This document shows, one piece after another, positions 15,389-22,909 of a stretch of DNA of 48,076 bases. This stretch comes from JBGSUE01 sp041753515 (lineage in GTDB: Bacteria; Patescibacteriota; Microgenomatia; UBA10105; UBA927): contig JBGSUE010000007.1 of the NCBI GenBank assembly GCA_041753515.1, positions 1-48,076 of the forward strand. Reading direction: 5' to 3'. A program made the position numbers and the translations under genes. The notes below the pieces were generated by a model. The model saw nothing but the letters and a program-made list of their open reading frames with translations, searched no databases and was not told the DNA's origin. Each line of letters starts with the position of its first letter. The stretch's first letter is position 1.

Positions 15389-15469
15389 TGTCATCCTGAG
15401 GCTAATTGCCGAAGGATCTAGTTATTATGATTAAACTAGATTCTTCGCATTAGAATGCTCAGAATGACA
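15389..15469. repeat. Palindromic repeat family A, copy 4
   Basis: TGTCATCCTGAGGC...GAAGGATCTAG, a TTATTATGA centre, then CTAGATTCTTCGC...CAGAATGACA. It fills most of the gap between the ATPase gene and the O-antigen-ligase-like gene. Confidence 0.85.
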
Positions 15470-15483
15470 ACTGAATGCGTAAC

Positions 15484-16671
15484 TCATTTTATTATACCGC
15501 CCCACAAATAGTCATGAAATTTCGCGGTCTGTTCTTTTCCAATAATTCGATATGATGAAATATCAAGTGATTCTGCGCGTCGTTTGAGTGTATCATTGTC
15601 GAATTTTGTCGGTGTTTCTTTTACCTCGAGTGCTGCTGTTGAATTCACAGAACGCACGATGAAATCGATTTCTCCGTCACGGTTCGTAAAATAAGAAAGA
15701 TTGCCATAGAACGATAATTGGTGGCAAATTGTGTTTTCGAATTTACTGCCGCTTGAAAGATCAGCATTGACATTGGCAATTCCCGTATCTATAAAATACG
15801 GTTTTTTCAGAAGACGGTTCTGTACGTCCCCAGAATTGGAAAATGCAGGGATTGTCCGGATGAGATAGGAATGTTGTAAAAACTGAATATAATTATCAAC
15901 GGTTGTTCTGCTAATCCCGATGATATTTGCCAGTTCGCTGACATTTAATCTGTTTCCTATTCTTGAAGCAAGAAGTTTTATGATTTTCCGCAGGTCAGTC
16001 GTTGATTTGAAGTCTGAAAGGGATGTGACATCCAGATTGATGTATGAGCTGAAAATTTCTTCAAGGAGTTGTTTTTTCCGTGAAATATCCGGTGTGAGTA
16101 CGACTTTTGGTAGTCCGCCATACTGAATATATTCTTCATATTGGGTATGAAGTAACTCGAATGTATTGGGTGAAAATTCTTCCGCAATCGGTAATGACTC
16201 CTGAAGTGTATAGGTAATTCCTTTAAAATCAAGAAATTCGGAAAAACGCAGCGGTAATAGTTCGAATAAAAGTTTTCTTCCTGCCATTGATTCGGAAAAT
16301 CGGTGTTTTATATAAAAAGAACTTGATCCGGTCAGCAGAAATTTTATCCGGTAATGATCATATAAATATTTCACGATACTTGGGAGATTAGGCAGAAGCT
16401 GGATTTCGTCCAATGCCAGGATGAGCCGGTTTTTTGTGGAAAGACCCCGTTTTTCGAACTCACTGATGAGAGTATCGTAATTTTTAGTTTCAAACAATTC
16501 CCGGTCGATGATGTTTTCAAGATCAAAATAATATTTGTTGGATGTTGGAATCTGTTCCAGAAGAAAGTGGAGCGTCGTGGTTTTGCCAACCTGCCTCGGC
16601 CCTGTGATGACAATAATTTCCGGAGTCTCGAGTTCACGCACGAGTGTTTGCCACAGCAGTCGATATTGCAT
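15484..16671 (-). CDS. ATPase of the AAA_14/DUF4143 family
   Basis: The Walker A motif GPRQVGKTTTLHFLL (about residues 24-38), Walker B LILALDEIQ (about 85-93) and sensor-type FLLTGSSSFYIKHRF are followed by the DUF4143 C-terminal part: LLASRIGNRLNVSELANIIGISRTTVDNYI (helix-turn-helix) and a nuclease-like ending DGEIDFIVR...ALEVKETPT. About 395 residues is normal. The ATG at 16671 is preferred to the TTG at 16686. The family is widespread, often horizontally transferred and in archaea and CPR; its function is not established. Confidence 0.92.
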   Translation of the reverse strand: MQYRLLWQTLVRELETPEIIVITGPRQVGKTTTLHFLLEQIPTSNKYYFDLENIIDRELFETKNYDTLISEFEKRGLSTKNRLILALDEIQLLPNLPSIVKYLYDHYRIKFLLTGSSSFYIKHRFSESMAGRKLLFELLPLRFSEFLDFKGITYTLQESLPIAEEFSPNTFELLHTQYEEYIQYGGLPKVVLTPDISRKKQLLEEIFSSYINLDVTSLSDFKSTTDLRKIIKLLASRIGNRLNVSELANIIGISRTTVDNYIQFLQHSYLIRTIPAFSNSGDVQNRLLKKPYFIDTGIANVNADLSSGSKFENTICHQLSFYGNLSYFTNRDGEIDFIVRSVNSTAALEVKETPTKFDNDTLKRRAESLDISSYRIIGKEQTAKFHDYLWGGIIK

Positions 16672-16770
16672 ACTTATACTATGCAATATACGACGTATTT
16701 TGTAAAGTAGGGAGAAATATGAGGTTATGGTTCATGGAATTTCAGTATAGTATATGGAAAGATGTAACGC

Positions 16771-16824
16771 GTGAACTGTCGGAAGATGGGGTTTTAAGGC
16801 AAGTTGCCTCTCCCGACAGTTCAC
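16771..16824 (-). terminator. Hairpin downstream of the 240-aa secreted protein
   Basis: GTGAACTGTCGG (16771-16782) and CCGACAGTTCAC (16813-16824) are perfectly complementary; the loop contains a smaller hairpin (GGCAAGTTGCC). It lies just after the stop of the gene on the minus strand. Confidence 0.5.
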
Positions 16825-16840
16825 AATCGCTACCGCGCGC

Positions 16841-17563
16841 CTATGGACGGACAAAGTCAATAAAGTCAATGACCAGCGATGTCTTATACTGTATCGAATT
16901 CTGCCCGTCATTTGTGTAATAGTTGTACAGGTACGTATAGTTTGTTTTGCCGGATGGGTCCCAGCAGATGATCATGAAATACATCCCCCTGTAGAGTCCT
17001 GATGCTGTTGGAGCCATATAGGAATCTTCGATGAGCCCGTCATAGAAGTCCTGCATGAGAGCCGCCATTGCATTGACACCCCAGCTCATGTAGTACGAAT
17101 CGATCAGTTTTTTGTATGCAAGTACATCATTTGGGACTTGCAGTTCCTGCCTGGTTTTACACTCATACCCGGGAAGGACCTCAAACTGCACTGTCGACCT
17201 GATTTCGTAATACCGCTGGGACAGAAATGGCCGATTCAGCTGGATATCATTCGGGCATACCATACGGGCATTTTCCGGCAACTCCATCTGTGGATTGTCG
17301 TACCATTGGGGGCCGAAAATAGCCTGCCAGAACCGGTAGTCCAGTCTGTTCGGGATGATCGGGTCGAAGCTGAAGCATCCATTGTCGTATAACTCGAATA
17401 CACGCTGTTCTCGGGTAGACTGTGCCGCATCCGGTTTTTCTTCCAGAATCATCGCCCATCGTGCCTCTTCCGAACCTTGCAATCTACTTGGAATATCGAA
17501 GAAGGATGCGATCACACAAACTACAAATAATCCAATTGCACATACTTTCGAAAAAGTATCCAT
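16841..17563 (-). CDS. Exported unknown protein, 240 aa
   Basis: No family is recognised. An N-terminal hydrophobic segment (residues 7-22, VCAIGLFVVCVIASFF) is followed by a polar, Tyr-, Trp- and Cys-containing domain (NGCFSF, MVCPND, YECKTRQ, ICWDPSG), so it is likely anchored or secreted with disulfides. The start overlaps the end of the lipoprotein gene: GGAGGATTAAATGG holds a Shine-Dalgarno, the upstream stop TAA and this ATG. The two are therefore a coupled operon. Confidence 0.75.
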   Translation of the reverse strand: MDTFSKVCAIGLFVVCVIASFFDIPSRLQGSEEARWAMILEEKPDAAQSTREQRVFELYDNGCFSFDPIIPNRLDYRFWQAIFGPQWYDNPQMELPENARMVCPNDIQLNRPFLSQRYYEIRSTVQFEVLPGYECKTRQELQVPNDVLAYKKLIDSYYMSWGVNAMAALMQDFYDGLIEDSYMAPTASGLYRGMYFMIICWDPSGKTNYTYLYNYYTNDGQNSIQYKTSLVIDFIDFVRP

Positions 17564-18220
17564 TTAATCCTCCGTATTTTCCATCAAAACCGGTAGTGTG
17601 GGGTCGATTTCGATGGCCATCATTGTCTGGCTATCGTGTTGGTCGATAGTCAGATCAGTCAGAATCGCAAACCGGATTGGCGCTGCATACCCCGGAATGT
17701 TGCAGAGGATGTCAATGGTGATGCCGTCGGGTGAAATGTTCGGGGGTTCACATGCCCATTCCGGCGGTTTTGTGATGGTGAGCTGGCCGCTCCGGTGCGG
17801 GATCATGTATCCGACCTCGTCAAGAGTGAGAAACGTGATGTAACCATCAAGTGACAGCGACTCCAAAGCCGGATTGGTTGTCGTGTCAACAGGTTTGAGA
17901 TGCACCTCCATCGCATCCAGTGTGTCAGTATGTCTCTCAACAGTCTGCAATGTTATTTTCGTTGTTGCAAACCGTATCACTGAAAACAAAATAAACATGG
18001 CGATTGTCAGATATGCAAGAAGACTGCATCCTCGTTTATTCTCTTGCCAGAGAAACGAGAGCACCCAGCCTGCAATGGCGCTGAAAATCAATCCCCATAT
18101 CCACCATGTGGCATTCCATACGTCCGTCTGATGGAGGCCGGGGCTGGTTGGCTGAGGCCCTGATGGAGCACATGCACACAGAATCATCAATAAAAGGAGT
18201 GAGAATCTTTGTTTTTTCAT
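17564..18220 (-). CDS. Lipoprotein with two further membrane segments, 218 aa
   Basis: The N-terminus MKKQRFSLLLLMILCAC has a lipobox (ILCAC), so lipid attachment at Cys is likely. Two hydrophobic segments follow (about 40-57, WIWGLIFSAIAGWVLSFL, and 67-85, LLAYLTIAMFILFSVIRF), then an outer domain with CEPP and LCNIPG Cys. AAGGAAGG lies about 7 bases before the ATG. It is the first gene of a pair with the 240-residue exported protein and has no recognised family. Confidence 0.72.
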   Translation of the reverse strand: MKKQRFSLLLLMILCACAPSGPQPTSPGLHQTDVWNATWWIWGLIFSAIAGWVLSFLWQENKRGCSLLAYLTIAMFILFSVIRFATTKITLQTVERHTDTLDAMEVHLKPVDTTTNPALESLSLDGYITFLTLDEVGYMIPHRSGQLTITKPPEWACEPPNISPDGITIDILCNIPGYAAPIRFAILTDLTIDQHDSQTMMAIEIDPTLPVLMENTED

Positions 18221-18396
18221 TTGTACCTTCCTTGGGGTTGAATTATCTTGAGCTGGTCATTTTTGTGAAAAATCACGCGATCCGGTCGAGAGCCTTTGAA
18301 GCAAGCTTCCGGTCGGATCGCATGATCAAGATATTAATGTGCGCGGTAGCAAAGTTGGGCAGAATTGGTTAATTATATCCTATAATGAAATTTATG
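18221..18396. other. Intergenic stretch with inverted repeat and promoter-like sequence
   Basis: GCGATCCG (about 18279) and CGGATCGC (about 18313) can pair across a 26-base loop. ATCCTATAAT at 18377-18386 matches a motif repeated at 19224 and 19741 and looks like a plus-strand -10 box, but it leads only into the terminator at 18397. Confidence 0.35.
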
Positions 18397-18457
18397 AAAA
18401 GGCATGCCGGTGGGTTGTAAATTGATGTACAACCCACCGGTTGCGCATATGCCTTTT
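18397..18457 (-). terminator. Strong intrinsic terminator of the 219-aa membrane protein
   Basis: CCGGTGGGTTGTA and TACAACCCACCGG (18428-18440) form a 13-base-pair stem extended by AAAAGGCAT/ATGCCTTTT. It begins at the stop codon of the upstream gene, and TTTT follows on the minus strand. Confidence 0.85.
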
Positions 18458-19117
18458 TCACCTGACCAGGATATAATTTCCGCTTTCGCAGAAAGTACCT
18501 TGGTATTGATCTATTCCGGTCCTGCATGGGACGATATACGGCAGTGTGTAGCCGTTATTGTTTTTCTGCTTTCCGGATAACCCGAGAACATAATTGATGT
18601 CATAGTGAAGTCCATTACACACGAGTGCGTTGGTTTCCGGAATTACTGAACAATCGGCACCTTGGGGTAAAAAGATTACCAGTATTCCCTTTGGCGCATT
18701 GTAATTGAATGAACCGACCGTAAACTCGGAAGTTTCTTCCGTTTGGACAATTGTTGCTTTAATGAATAGTTCGGATTGGCTTGATTGCAGCCGGTCATAG
18801 TTCGGGATGCTTATTTGGAATTCAAGGGGAGTAATTTCCTGAACCATTTTGGTTGGTTGTTTATTTGTAATAAACAGAATACCTAATCCAACCAAACCGA
18901 TTAGAAGAATGGACTCACCTAATCCTCCCAGTCCGTCACTTTGTGTACTATGTCCGATGAAAGCCAATACGAATCCAATTACAGCTATGATAACTGCAAT
19001 TGTTTTCCACATGTTGTCCGGATCCATCTGCTTGAGTTGTGAAATGCCGAACAAGATGCAACCGATAATCAGGACAATCACGATCACGAGATAAAGTAGT
19101 GAATTTGATTTTTTCAT
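18458..19117 (-). CDS. Membrane protein with outer domain, 219 aa
   Basis: No family is recognised. Three hydrophobic segments lie in the first 85 residues (LLYLVIVIVLIIGCILFGI, IAVIIAVIGFVLAFIG, ILLIGLVGLGILFIT), followed by a beta-rich domain with four Cys (DCSVIP, LVCNG, VPCRTG, TFCESG) probably outside the cell. GAGGAA precedes the start by about 8 bases, and a strong terminator follows the stop, so it is transcribed alone. Confidence 0.75.
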   Translation of the reverse strand: MKKSNSLLYLVIVIVLIIGCILFGISQLKQMDPDNMWKTIAVIIAVIGFVLAFIGHSTQSDGLGGLGESILLIGLVGLGILFITNKQPTKMVQEITPLEFQISIPNYDRLQSSQSELFIKATIVQTEETSEFTVGSFNYNAPKGILVIFLPQGADCSVIPETNALVCNGLHYDINYVLGLSGKQKNNNGYTLPYIVPCRTGIDQYQGTFCESGNYILVR

Positions 19118-19214
19118 TGTTCCTCAACTTTGATTATGATTGCAGGATTTTCAGGAATAGATACAGATGAAAAAGAGCGTTGGTGCAGTGCGCGCTGCAA
19201 ATGGGAATTATACC

Positions 19215-19237
19215 TTTTTTTATCCTATAGCACAAAT
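19215..19237 (+). repeat. Direct repeat R1, promoter-like
   Basis: TTTTTTTATCCTATAGCACAAAT nearly duplicates R2 at 19735-19756. No gene follows it; about 35 bases later comes the 19271-19313 hairpin. Confidence 0.5.
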
Positions 19238-19270
19238 TGGATTAACAATTTGGAGTTTTTTTGAAGAATT

Positions 19271-19313
19271 GCGCAAGCCGTATAAGATTTTTTTGGTCTC
19301 ATACGGCTTGTGC
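19271..19313 (-). terminator. Hairpin after the 95-aa membrane protein
   Basis: GCGCAAGCCGTA (19271-19282) and TACGGCTTGTGC (19302-19313) pair with one wobble. T7 lies in the loop on the plus strand. Confidence 0.5.
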
Positions 19314-19327
19314 CGCCGCGTACATGT

Positions 19328-19615
19328 TTATGTGAAGTGCCACGCAAGGAGTGAAAGATCAGCGAAGGCAAGCAACAAAAACAGGTACTGCGCTGCTCCG
19401 GTAATCCCCATACTTTTTGTCCATGCACACAACATCAGCATGATGATGCAACTCAATATGGTAAATACTGTTGCAACGATGCCCAGCCGAGTCATATTTC
19501 CGGAGATTGATGTTGCGGCAAGGAATTTTTTTCCTCGTATGTTTGCCACCCAGTTCAGTAAAAGAAATATCCCAAGCGCAACAATGAGCGGAATCCAATC
19601 TGAATGCTGATTCAT
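19328..19615 (-). CDS. Small three-segment membrane protein, 95 aa
   Basis: No family is recognised. Three hydrophobic segments fill the protein: WIPLIVALGIFLLLNWVA, LGIVATVFTILSCIIMLML and AAQYLFLLLAFADLSLLAW. The ATG at 19615 is fixed by AGGAGG 6 bases upstream; the longer frame to 19699 reads through a hairpin that ends at this Shine-Dalgarno. It is convergent with nothing nearby and is flanked by short membrane or lipoprotein genes of similar character. Confidence 0.72.
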   Translation of the reverse strand: MNQHSDWIPLIVALGIFLLLNWVANIRGKKFLAATSISGNMTRLGIVATVFTILSCIIMLMLCAWTKSMGITGAAQYLFLLLAFADLSLLAWHFT

Positions 19616-19626
19616 TCGAGCCTCCT

Positions 19627-19679
19627 GATACAGAATTTTCACTAGTACCCAAAAAGGATATTCGTCAAAATTCTGTATC
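19627..19679 (-). promoter_or_regulatory. Leader stem-loop ending at a Shine-Dalgarno
   Basis: On the minus strand GATACAGAATTTT and AAAATTCTGTATC (19627-19639/19667-19679) form 13 perfect pairs, directly followed by AGGAGG and the ATG of the 95-residue gene. Confidence 0.6.
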
Positions 19680-19734
19680 CTCATAGCAGGACATGACAAT
19701 TAAGATTAATGTGCAACGTGATGGAAATATATCA

Positions 19735-19756
19735 TTTTTTATCCTATAACACAAAT
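19735..19756 (+). promoter_or_regulatory. Promoter-like direct repeat R2 before the lipoprotein gene
   Basis: TTTTTTATCCTATAACACAAAT contains TATAAC at 19745-19750. A transcript from about 19757 would carry GAGGGAG and the ATG at 19767. Confidence 0.45.
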
Positions 19757-19820
19757 CGAGGGAGAAATGCAGTGATACAGAAGAATAGCTCTATGGTTCG
19801 TTTTAATCGGGGTATTCGGT

Positions 19821-20165
19821 ATGGCTTTATTGGCATGCAGTAGTACCGATACGGAAACAATGACACCAGAAATCCTCCCTGCAACCGCTGTCACAGCGTA
19901 TCCGGATTATTGGACAGGCACCACGACACTACAGCCGGATACGTATACCATGTGTGACACAAAAGTAGTGATTACAAATGTTTTGGTGGTGATATATGCC
20001 CAAAATTTCATAACGTACACTGTAGCGAATGGGGATATATATGAGCAAAAAGACAGCGGCCCACAGTATAAGATTCCGAATACAATTGCAGTTGTGTCAT
20101 TGAATAATGGCCAATGTCAGATTTTTGTAACAGAGCAGCTTGGTCATATCGTGGCGGCTCAATAA
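19821..20165 (+). CDS. Lipoprotein gene with an in-frame TGA near its natural start
   Basis: The product after the lipobox is a small secreted protein (ACSSTDTETMTPEILPATAV...), with two further Cys (TMCDTK, GQCQIF). From the ATG at 19821 only MALLACSS precedes the Cys, too short for a signal peptide. The same frame upstream reads RRIALWFVLIGVFGMALLAC, an ideal lipoprotein signal, led by GAGGGAG and ATG-CAG, but the third codon is TGA (19773-19775). Either the gene is inactivated, initiates at a non-standard codon such as ATA at 19785, or the base sequence has an error. No family is recognised. Confidence 0.55.
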   Translation: MALLACSSTDTETMTPEILPATAVTAYPDYWTGTTTLQPDTYTMCDTKVVITNVLVVIYAQNFITYTVANGDIYEQKDSGPQYKIPNTIAVVSLNNGQCQIFVTEQLGHIVAAQ

Positions 20166-20174
20166 TTCAGCGCG

Positions 20175-20229
20175 GTAATGGGGGGATACTTTCGAATTTC
20201 GACTTCATATCGAATAATCCCCCTATTAC
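20175..20229. terminator. Convergent hairpin terminator
   Basis: GTAATGGGGGGAT (20175-20187) pairs with ATCCCCCTATTAC (20217-20229) with one wobble, between the lipoprotein gene and the convergent HEPN gene. Confidence 0.6.
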
Positions 20230-20264
20230 AATCCTTTCGAATAAATTGAGGGAGAAAGAGGGTA

Positions 20265-20633
20265 TCAGTGACCGGATTCGATTGCGGAAATAAGATCCTC
20301 CACAGCTTTCACAAAATCAGGGAGGCGTTTGAATAGTCCCATTGCCTCATTTTCATCATAAATGTGCGCAGCAGTATTTCTGTCAGTAAGAAATTGAAAC
20401 CAATCGGTTGGGGATGCAATAACGCCAAGATCTGCTGCAATTCGTATTGCATCACGGGGAGACGCTGTTTTTATCCCTTTGTAGAGGGCATATTCCTGCA
20501 TTACTTTCCATGCAAGTTCAAATGTAAATTCAAAGCGTTGGATTGTGCCATCCCGGTTCAGTTCAGTCGTTGCTTCTTTTAATGCTGTTTTGAGTTTTTC
20601 CGTTGCTTTTTTCAACGATTCAAGTTTTTTCAT
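20265..20633 (-). CDS. HEPN-like nucleotidyltransferase substrate-binding protein (HI0074 family)
   Basis: A 122-residue four-helix protein of the NTase_sub_bind type, partner of a minimal nucleotidyltransferase. The pattern FEFTFELAWKVMQEY, TASPRDAIRIAADLG, and TDRNTAAHIYDE is characteristic; R85-N-x-x-x-H90 is the HEPN RNase motif. In HEPN/MNT pairs the HEPN member is the toxin (an RNase) and the nucleotidyltransferase neutralises it by AMPylation. Its ATG overlaps the TGA of the MNT gene (20630-20633), so they are coupled. Confidence 0.9.
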   Translation of the reverse strand: MKKLESLKKATEKLKTALKEATTELNRDGTIQRFEFTFELAWKVMQEYALYKGIKTASPRDAIRIAADLGVIASPTDWFQFLTDRNTAAHIYDENEAMGLFKRLPDFVKAVEDLISAIESGH

Positions 20634-20920
20634 ATCGGTAGTATATGTTGTTTTGCTGTATTTTTAAATGCGTCAGATACAGCTGAAAAATCGACAAGGT
20701 CCACCCGGTAGGGAATGTCAGAATTTTCCAGGTCTTCTTGTATTTGTATATACGTTGAAGTGGGGATTGGATTTCGGCTTTCCAAACCGATGTCTACATC
20801 ACTGAATGTTCTGTGCATATCTGATGTTCTTGATCCATAGATAAATGCCCTGATATTTCCATCGTGGTTATATTTGCTGATGATTTGCTTAATCAAGGAG
20901 AGAGATGCCTTATCAATCAT
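20630..20920 (-). CDS. Minimal nucleotidyltransferase (MNT), antitoxin-like
   Basis: A 96-residue polymerase-beta-fold nucleotidyltransferase. IYGSRTSDMHRTFSDVDIGLE holds the G29-S30 and D41-x-D43 catalytic motif, and RVDLVDFS contributes the third carboxylate. The ATG at 20920 is chosen because TATAAT ends 6 bases before it; a longer frame to 21088 would run into mreB. It shares a palindromic promoter region with the divergent mreB. Expected partner: the HEPN protein encoded directly downstream. Confidence 0.9.
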   Translation of the reverse strand: MIDKASLSLIKQIISKYNHDGNIRAFIYGSRTSDMHRTFSDVDIGLESRNPIPTSTYIQIQEDLENSDIPYRVDLVDFSAVSDAFKNTAKQHILPI

Positions 20921-20925
20921 GTGTC

Positions 20926-20932
20926 TATTATA
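20926..20932. promoter_or_regulatory. Overlapping divergent -10 boxes (MNT/HEPN and mreB)
   Basis: TATTATA reads as TATTAT on the plus strand toward mreB and TATAAT on the minus strand, 6 bases before the MNT start. The intergenic space is only 30 bases. Confidence 0.5.
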
Positions 20933-20950
20933 CACCAATTTTGTGGTATC

Positions 20951-22024
20951 ATGGACCTCGATATGCTCAATGCTCTTCTTGGTCTCTTTTCCCATGATTT
21001 GGGTATCGATTTGGGGACGGCCAATACGCTCGTCTACGTGCGGGGGGCTGGAATTATGATACGCGAACCTTCCGTTGTTGCCCGGCACAGAAAATCCAAA
21101 CAGATTGTGGCAATTGGCAGGGAGGCTAAAAAAATGCTGGGCAAGACTCCCGGGACGATCGAGGCTTTGCGGCCATTAAAAGACGGGGTGATTGCGGATT
21201 TTGACGCGGCCGAGGCAATGCTCCACTACTATATAAAAGAAGTCCACAGGAAGCCGTCCCGCAGTTGGATACCAAACATTCCGCGCCCCAAAGTCGTCAT
21301 CGGCATCCCATCGGGCGTCACGGAAGTGGAGCATCGGGCAGTACGGGAAGCTGCACTTATGGCCGGCGCCCGTGAGGCGTATCTCATTGAGGAACCGATG
21401 GCCGCGGCAATCGGGGCGGGACTCCCGATTGAGGAGTCGCGCGGCAGTTTTATCTGCGACATCGGCGGGGGAACAAGCGAAATAGCCGTTTTATCATTAG
21501 GCGGCATCGTGGTCAACCGTTCTATTCGTGTAGCCGGTGATGAAATGGATGAGGCGATCATATCGTTTATGCGGCTCAAGCATTCGCTTCTTGTGGGCGA
21601 GCAGACAGCAGAGGATATCAAAATAACGGTTGGGTCAGCATTTGAAACAGAAAAGAAAAATGATCGCCAGATGGTGGTGCGCGGACGGGATATTGAAACA
21701 GGATTGCCCAAAACAGTTAAGCTCAATGAATCGGAAATCCGTGAAGCTTTAGCCGGCGTTATCCGTGAAATCATTGAGAGTATTGCCGAAACGATGGAGG
21801 AGACGCCGCCTGAGTTGACCAGTGATATTGTTGAACACGGGATAGTTTTGGCAGGCGGCGGATCGCTCATTCCCGGCATTGATCAGTTGATCGCCGGCGA
21901 AATGAAAATGCCCGTCTGGGTTGCGGAGGACCCGCAGACGGCAGTCGTGCGCGGTTGTGGAAAACTCCTCGACGAGCCCGATCTGTTATCAAAAGTCAAA
22001 ATCGCAGCGAGAAAGTATAGTTAA
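20951..22024 (+). CDS. mreB: Rod-shape actin homologue MreB
   Basis: The bacterial actin that organises lateral-wall synthesis. The ATPase motifs are intact: phosphate 1 DLGIDLGTANTLVYV, connect 1 and phosphate 2 in SFICDIGGGTSEIAVLSLGGIV, the IGIPSGVTEVEHRAVREAALMAGAREAYLIEEP stretch (described in parts: IGIPSGVTEVE, AVREAALMAGA), and the adenosine motif GIVLAGGGSLIPG. From 20951 it is 357 residues; starting at the ATG 20963 (MLNALLGLFSHDLG) is equally good. PBP2 and a PAP2-like protein follow, a rod-shape gene group. Confidence 0.96.
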   Translation: MDLDMLNALLGLFSHDLGIDLGTANTLVYVRGAGIMIREPSVVARHRKSKQIVAIGREAKKMLGKTPGTIEALRPLKDGVIADFDAAEAMLHYYIKEVHRKPSRSWIPNIPRPKVVIGIPSGVTEVEHRAVREAALMAGAREAYLIEEPMAAAIGAGLPIEESRGSFICDIGGGTSEIAVLSLGGIVVNRSIRVAGDEMDEAIISFMRLKHSLLVGEQTAEDIKITVGSAFETEKKNDRQMVVRGRDIETGLPKTVKLNESEIREALAGVIREIIESIAETMEETPPELTSDIVEHGIVLAGGGSLIPGIDQLIAGEMKMPVWVAEDPQTAVVRGCGKLLDEPDLLSKVKIAARKYS

Positions 22025-22030
22025 TACAAC

Positions 22031-22286
22031 GGGATGCTTCGTTTCACTCAGCATGACATGGTCCTGTCATCCTGAACGAAGTGAAGGATCTGGGTCAGGA
22101 GCGAGATGCTTCGTTTCACTCAGCATGACATGGTCCTGTCATCCTGAACGAAGTGAAGGATCTGGTCAGAAACGAGATTCTTCGCTCGTCTTTCAGACGG
22201 CTCAGAATGACAATTTGTAATGTCATCCTGAACGAAGTGAAGGATCTGGGTCAGGAGCGAGATGCTTCGTTTCACTCAACATGACA
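22031..22286. repeat. Palindromic repeat family A, tandem cluster (half copy plus three copies)
   Basis: A half copy at 22031-22058 and full copies at 22065-22130, 22137-22212 and 22221-22286. Each runs TGTCATCCTGAACGAAG, TGAAGGATCTGG, a variable centre, GATGCTTCGTTTCACTCA and CATGACA. They fill the gap between mreB and the next gene, ending 9 bases before its ATG. Confidence 0.92.
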
Positions 22287-22295
22287 TAATTTATT

Positions 22296-22871
22296 ATGAA
22301 TTACCCTCTCATCATTTCACGGCTATTTGAGCCAATTATTATTGTTTTATTCATATTAGTACTTGCTCTTTATCGTTCCGGACTAAACGTACGGCAAGTA
22401 CTTTTGCTGCTTGGTGTTCTGATACCGTTTGCGATTTTTATTCCCATATTTATCCAACTTGCATCTCTTAAATCCAAAAAGATCACAGACTGGGATATCA
22501 AAGACCGCAAACAGCGCCCCATCATTTTTTTTCTGCTTCTTCTGTCAAATGCTATTGGTTTGGTTCTGATTCGAACGATTACATCCGGCTTTATTTTTCA
22601 TCTCTATGCATATTGTGTCGCGTGGTTTTTGGGATTATTTATCATTACGCTTTTTTATAAGATTTCCGGTCATGTATCGATGAATATGCTTGTGTGGGGA
22701 CTGGTTGTTGCATGGTATGGTGAACGTTTTTGGCCGCTTCTTTTCATTGCTCCAATTATGGCATGGGCAAGGGTGAAGGGAAAGTTCCATACACCAGGGC
22801 AAGTATTCGCCGGAGCTGCCTATTCAGGTTTGTTTATTTTATTATCAATATATTTTCATCTCATCCCTTAA
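22296..22871 (+). CDS. PAP2-superfamily-like membrane protein, 191 aa
   Basis: Six hydrophobic segments with the three phosphatase-like motifs in order: DIKDRKQRP (KxxxxxxRP-like, about residue 75), KISGHVSM (SGH, about 125) and VKGKFHTPGQVFAG (terminal His motif, about 165). The family dephosphorylates lipid or polyprenyl pyrophosphates; here a role in recycling the undecaprenyl carrier beside mreB and PBP2 is reasonable but inferred. CATAAT at 22285-22290, at the edge of the repeat cluster, may be its -10 box. Confidence 0.75.
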   Translation: MNYPLIISRLFEPIIIVLFILVLALYRSGLNVRQVLLLLGVLIPFAIFIPIFIQLASLKSKKITDWDIKDRKQRPIIFFLLLLSNAIGLVLIRTITSGFIFHLYAYCVAWFLGLFIITLFYKISGHVSMNMLVWGLVVAWYGERFWPLLFIAPIMAWARVKGKFHTPGQVFAGAAYSGLFILLSIYFHLIP

Positions 22872-22897
22872 CGCTTAACTCTAAACCCATAACCCGT

Positions 22898-22903
22898 TAT
22901 ACT
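22898..22903 (+). promoter_or_regulatory. -10 box of the PBP2 gene, leaderless
   Basis: TATACT ends 6 bases before the ATG at 22910. Confidence 0.6.
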
Positions 22904-22909
22904 AACACC

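Noticed and set aside
18394..18420. Eight-codon reading frame within the terminator at 18397
   Set aside because: It lies inside a perfect terminator stem and has no other support.
19167..19610. 147-residue open frame on the plus strand
   Set aside because: It is antisense to the 95-residue membrane protein, has no Shine-Dalgarno, and its basic composition is that of a reverse-strand shadow.
19767..19775. TGA recoding to Gly or Trp
   Set aside because: Clear genes in the window end in TGA (for example the regulator operon and the Nudix/mvaD overlap), so TGA is a stop here.
22031..22286. Tandem repeats as a CRISPR array
   Set aside because: The unit is long, palindromic and separated by a few bases rather than equal spacers; no cas genes are near. 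The same unit occurs singly elsewhere.
22730..22909. 60-residue N-terminal extension of PBP2
   Set aside because: It overlaps the PAP2-like gene in another frame, and the -10 box lies just before the ATG at 22910.
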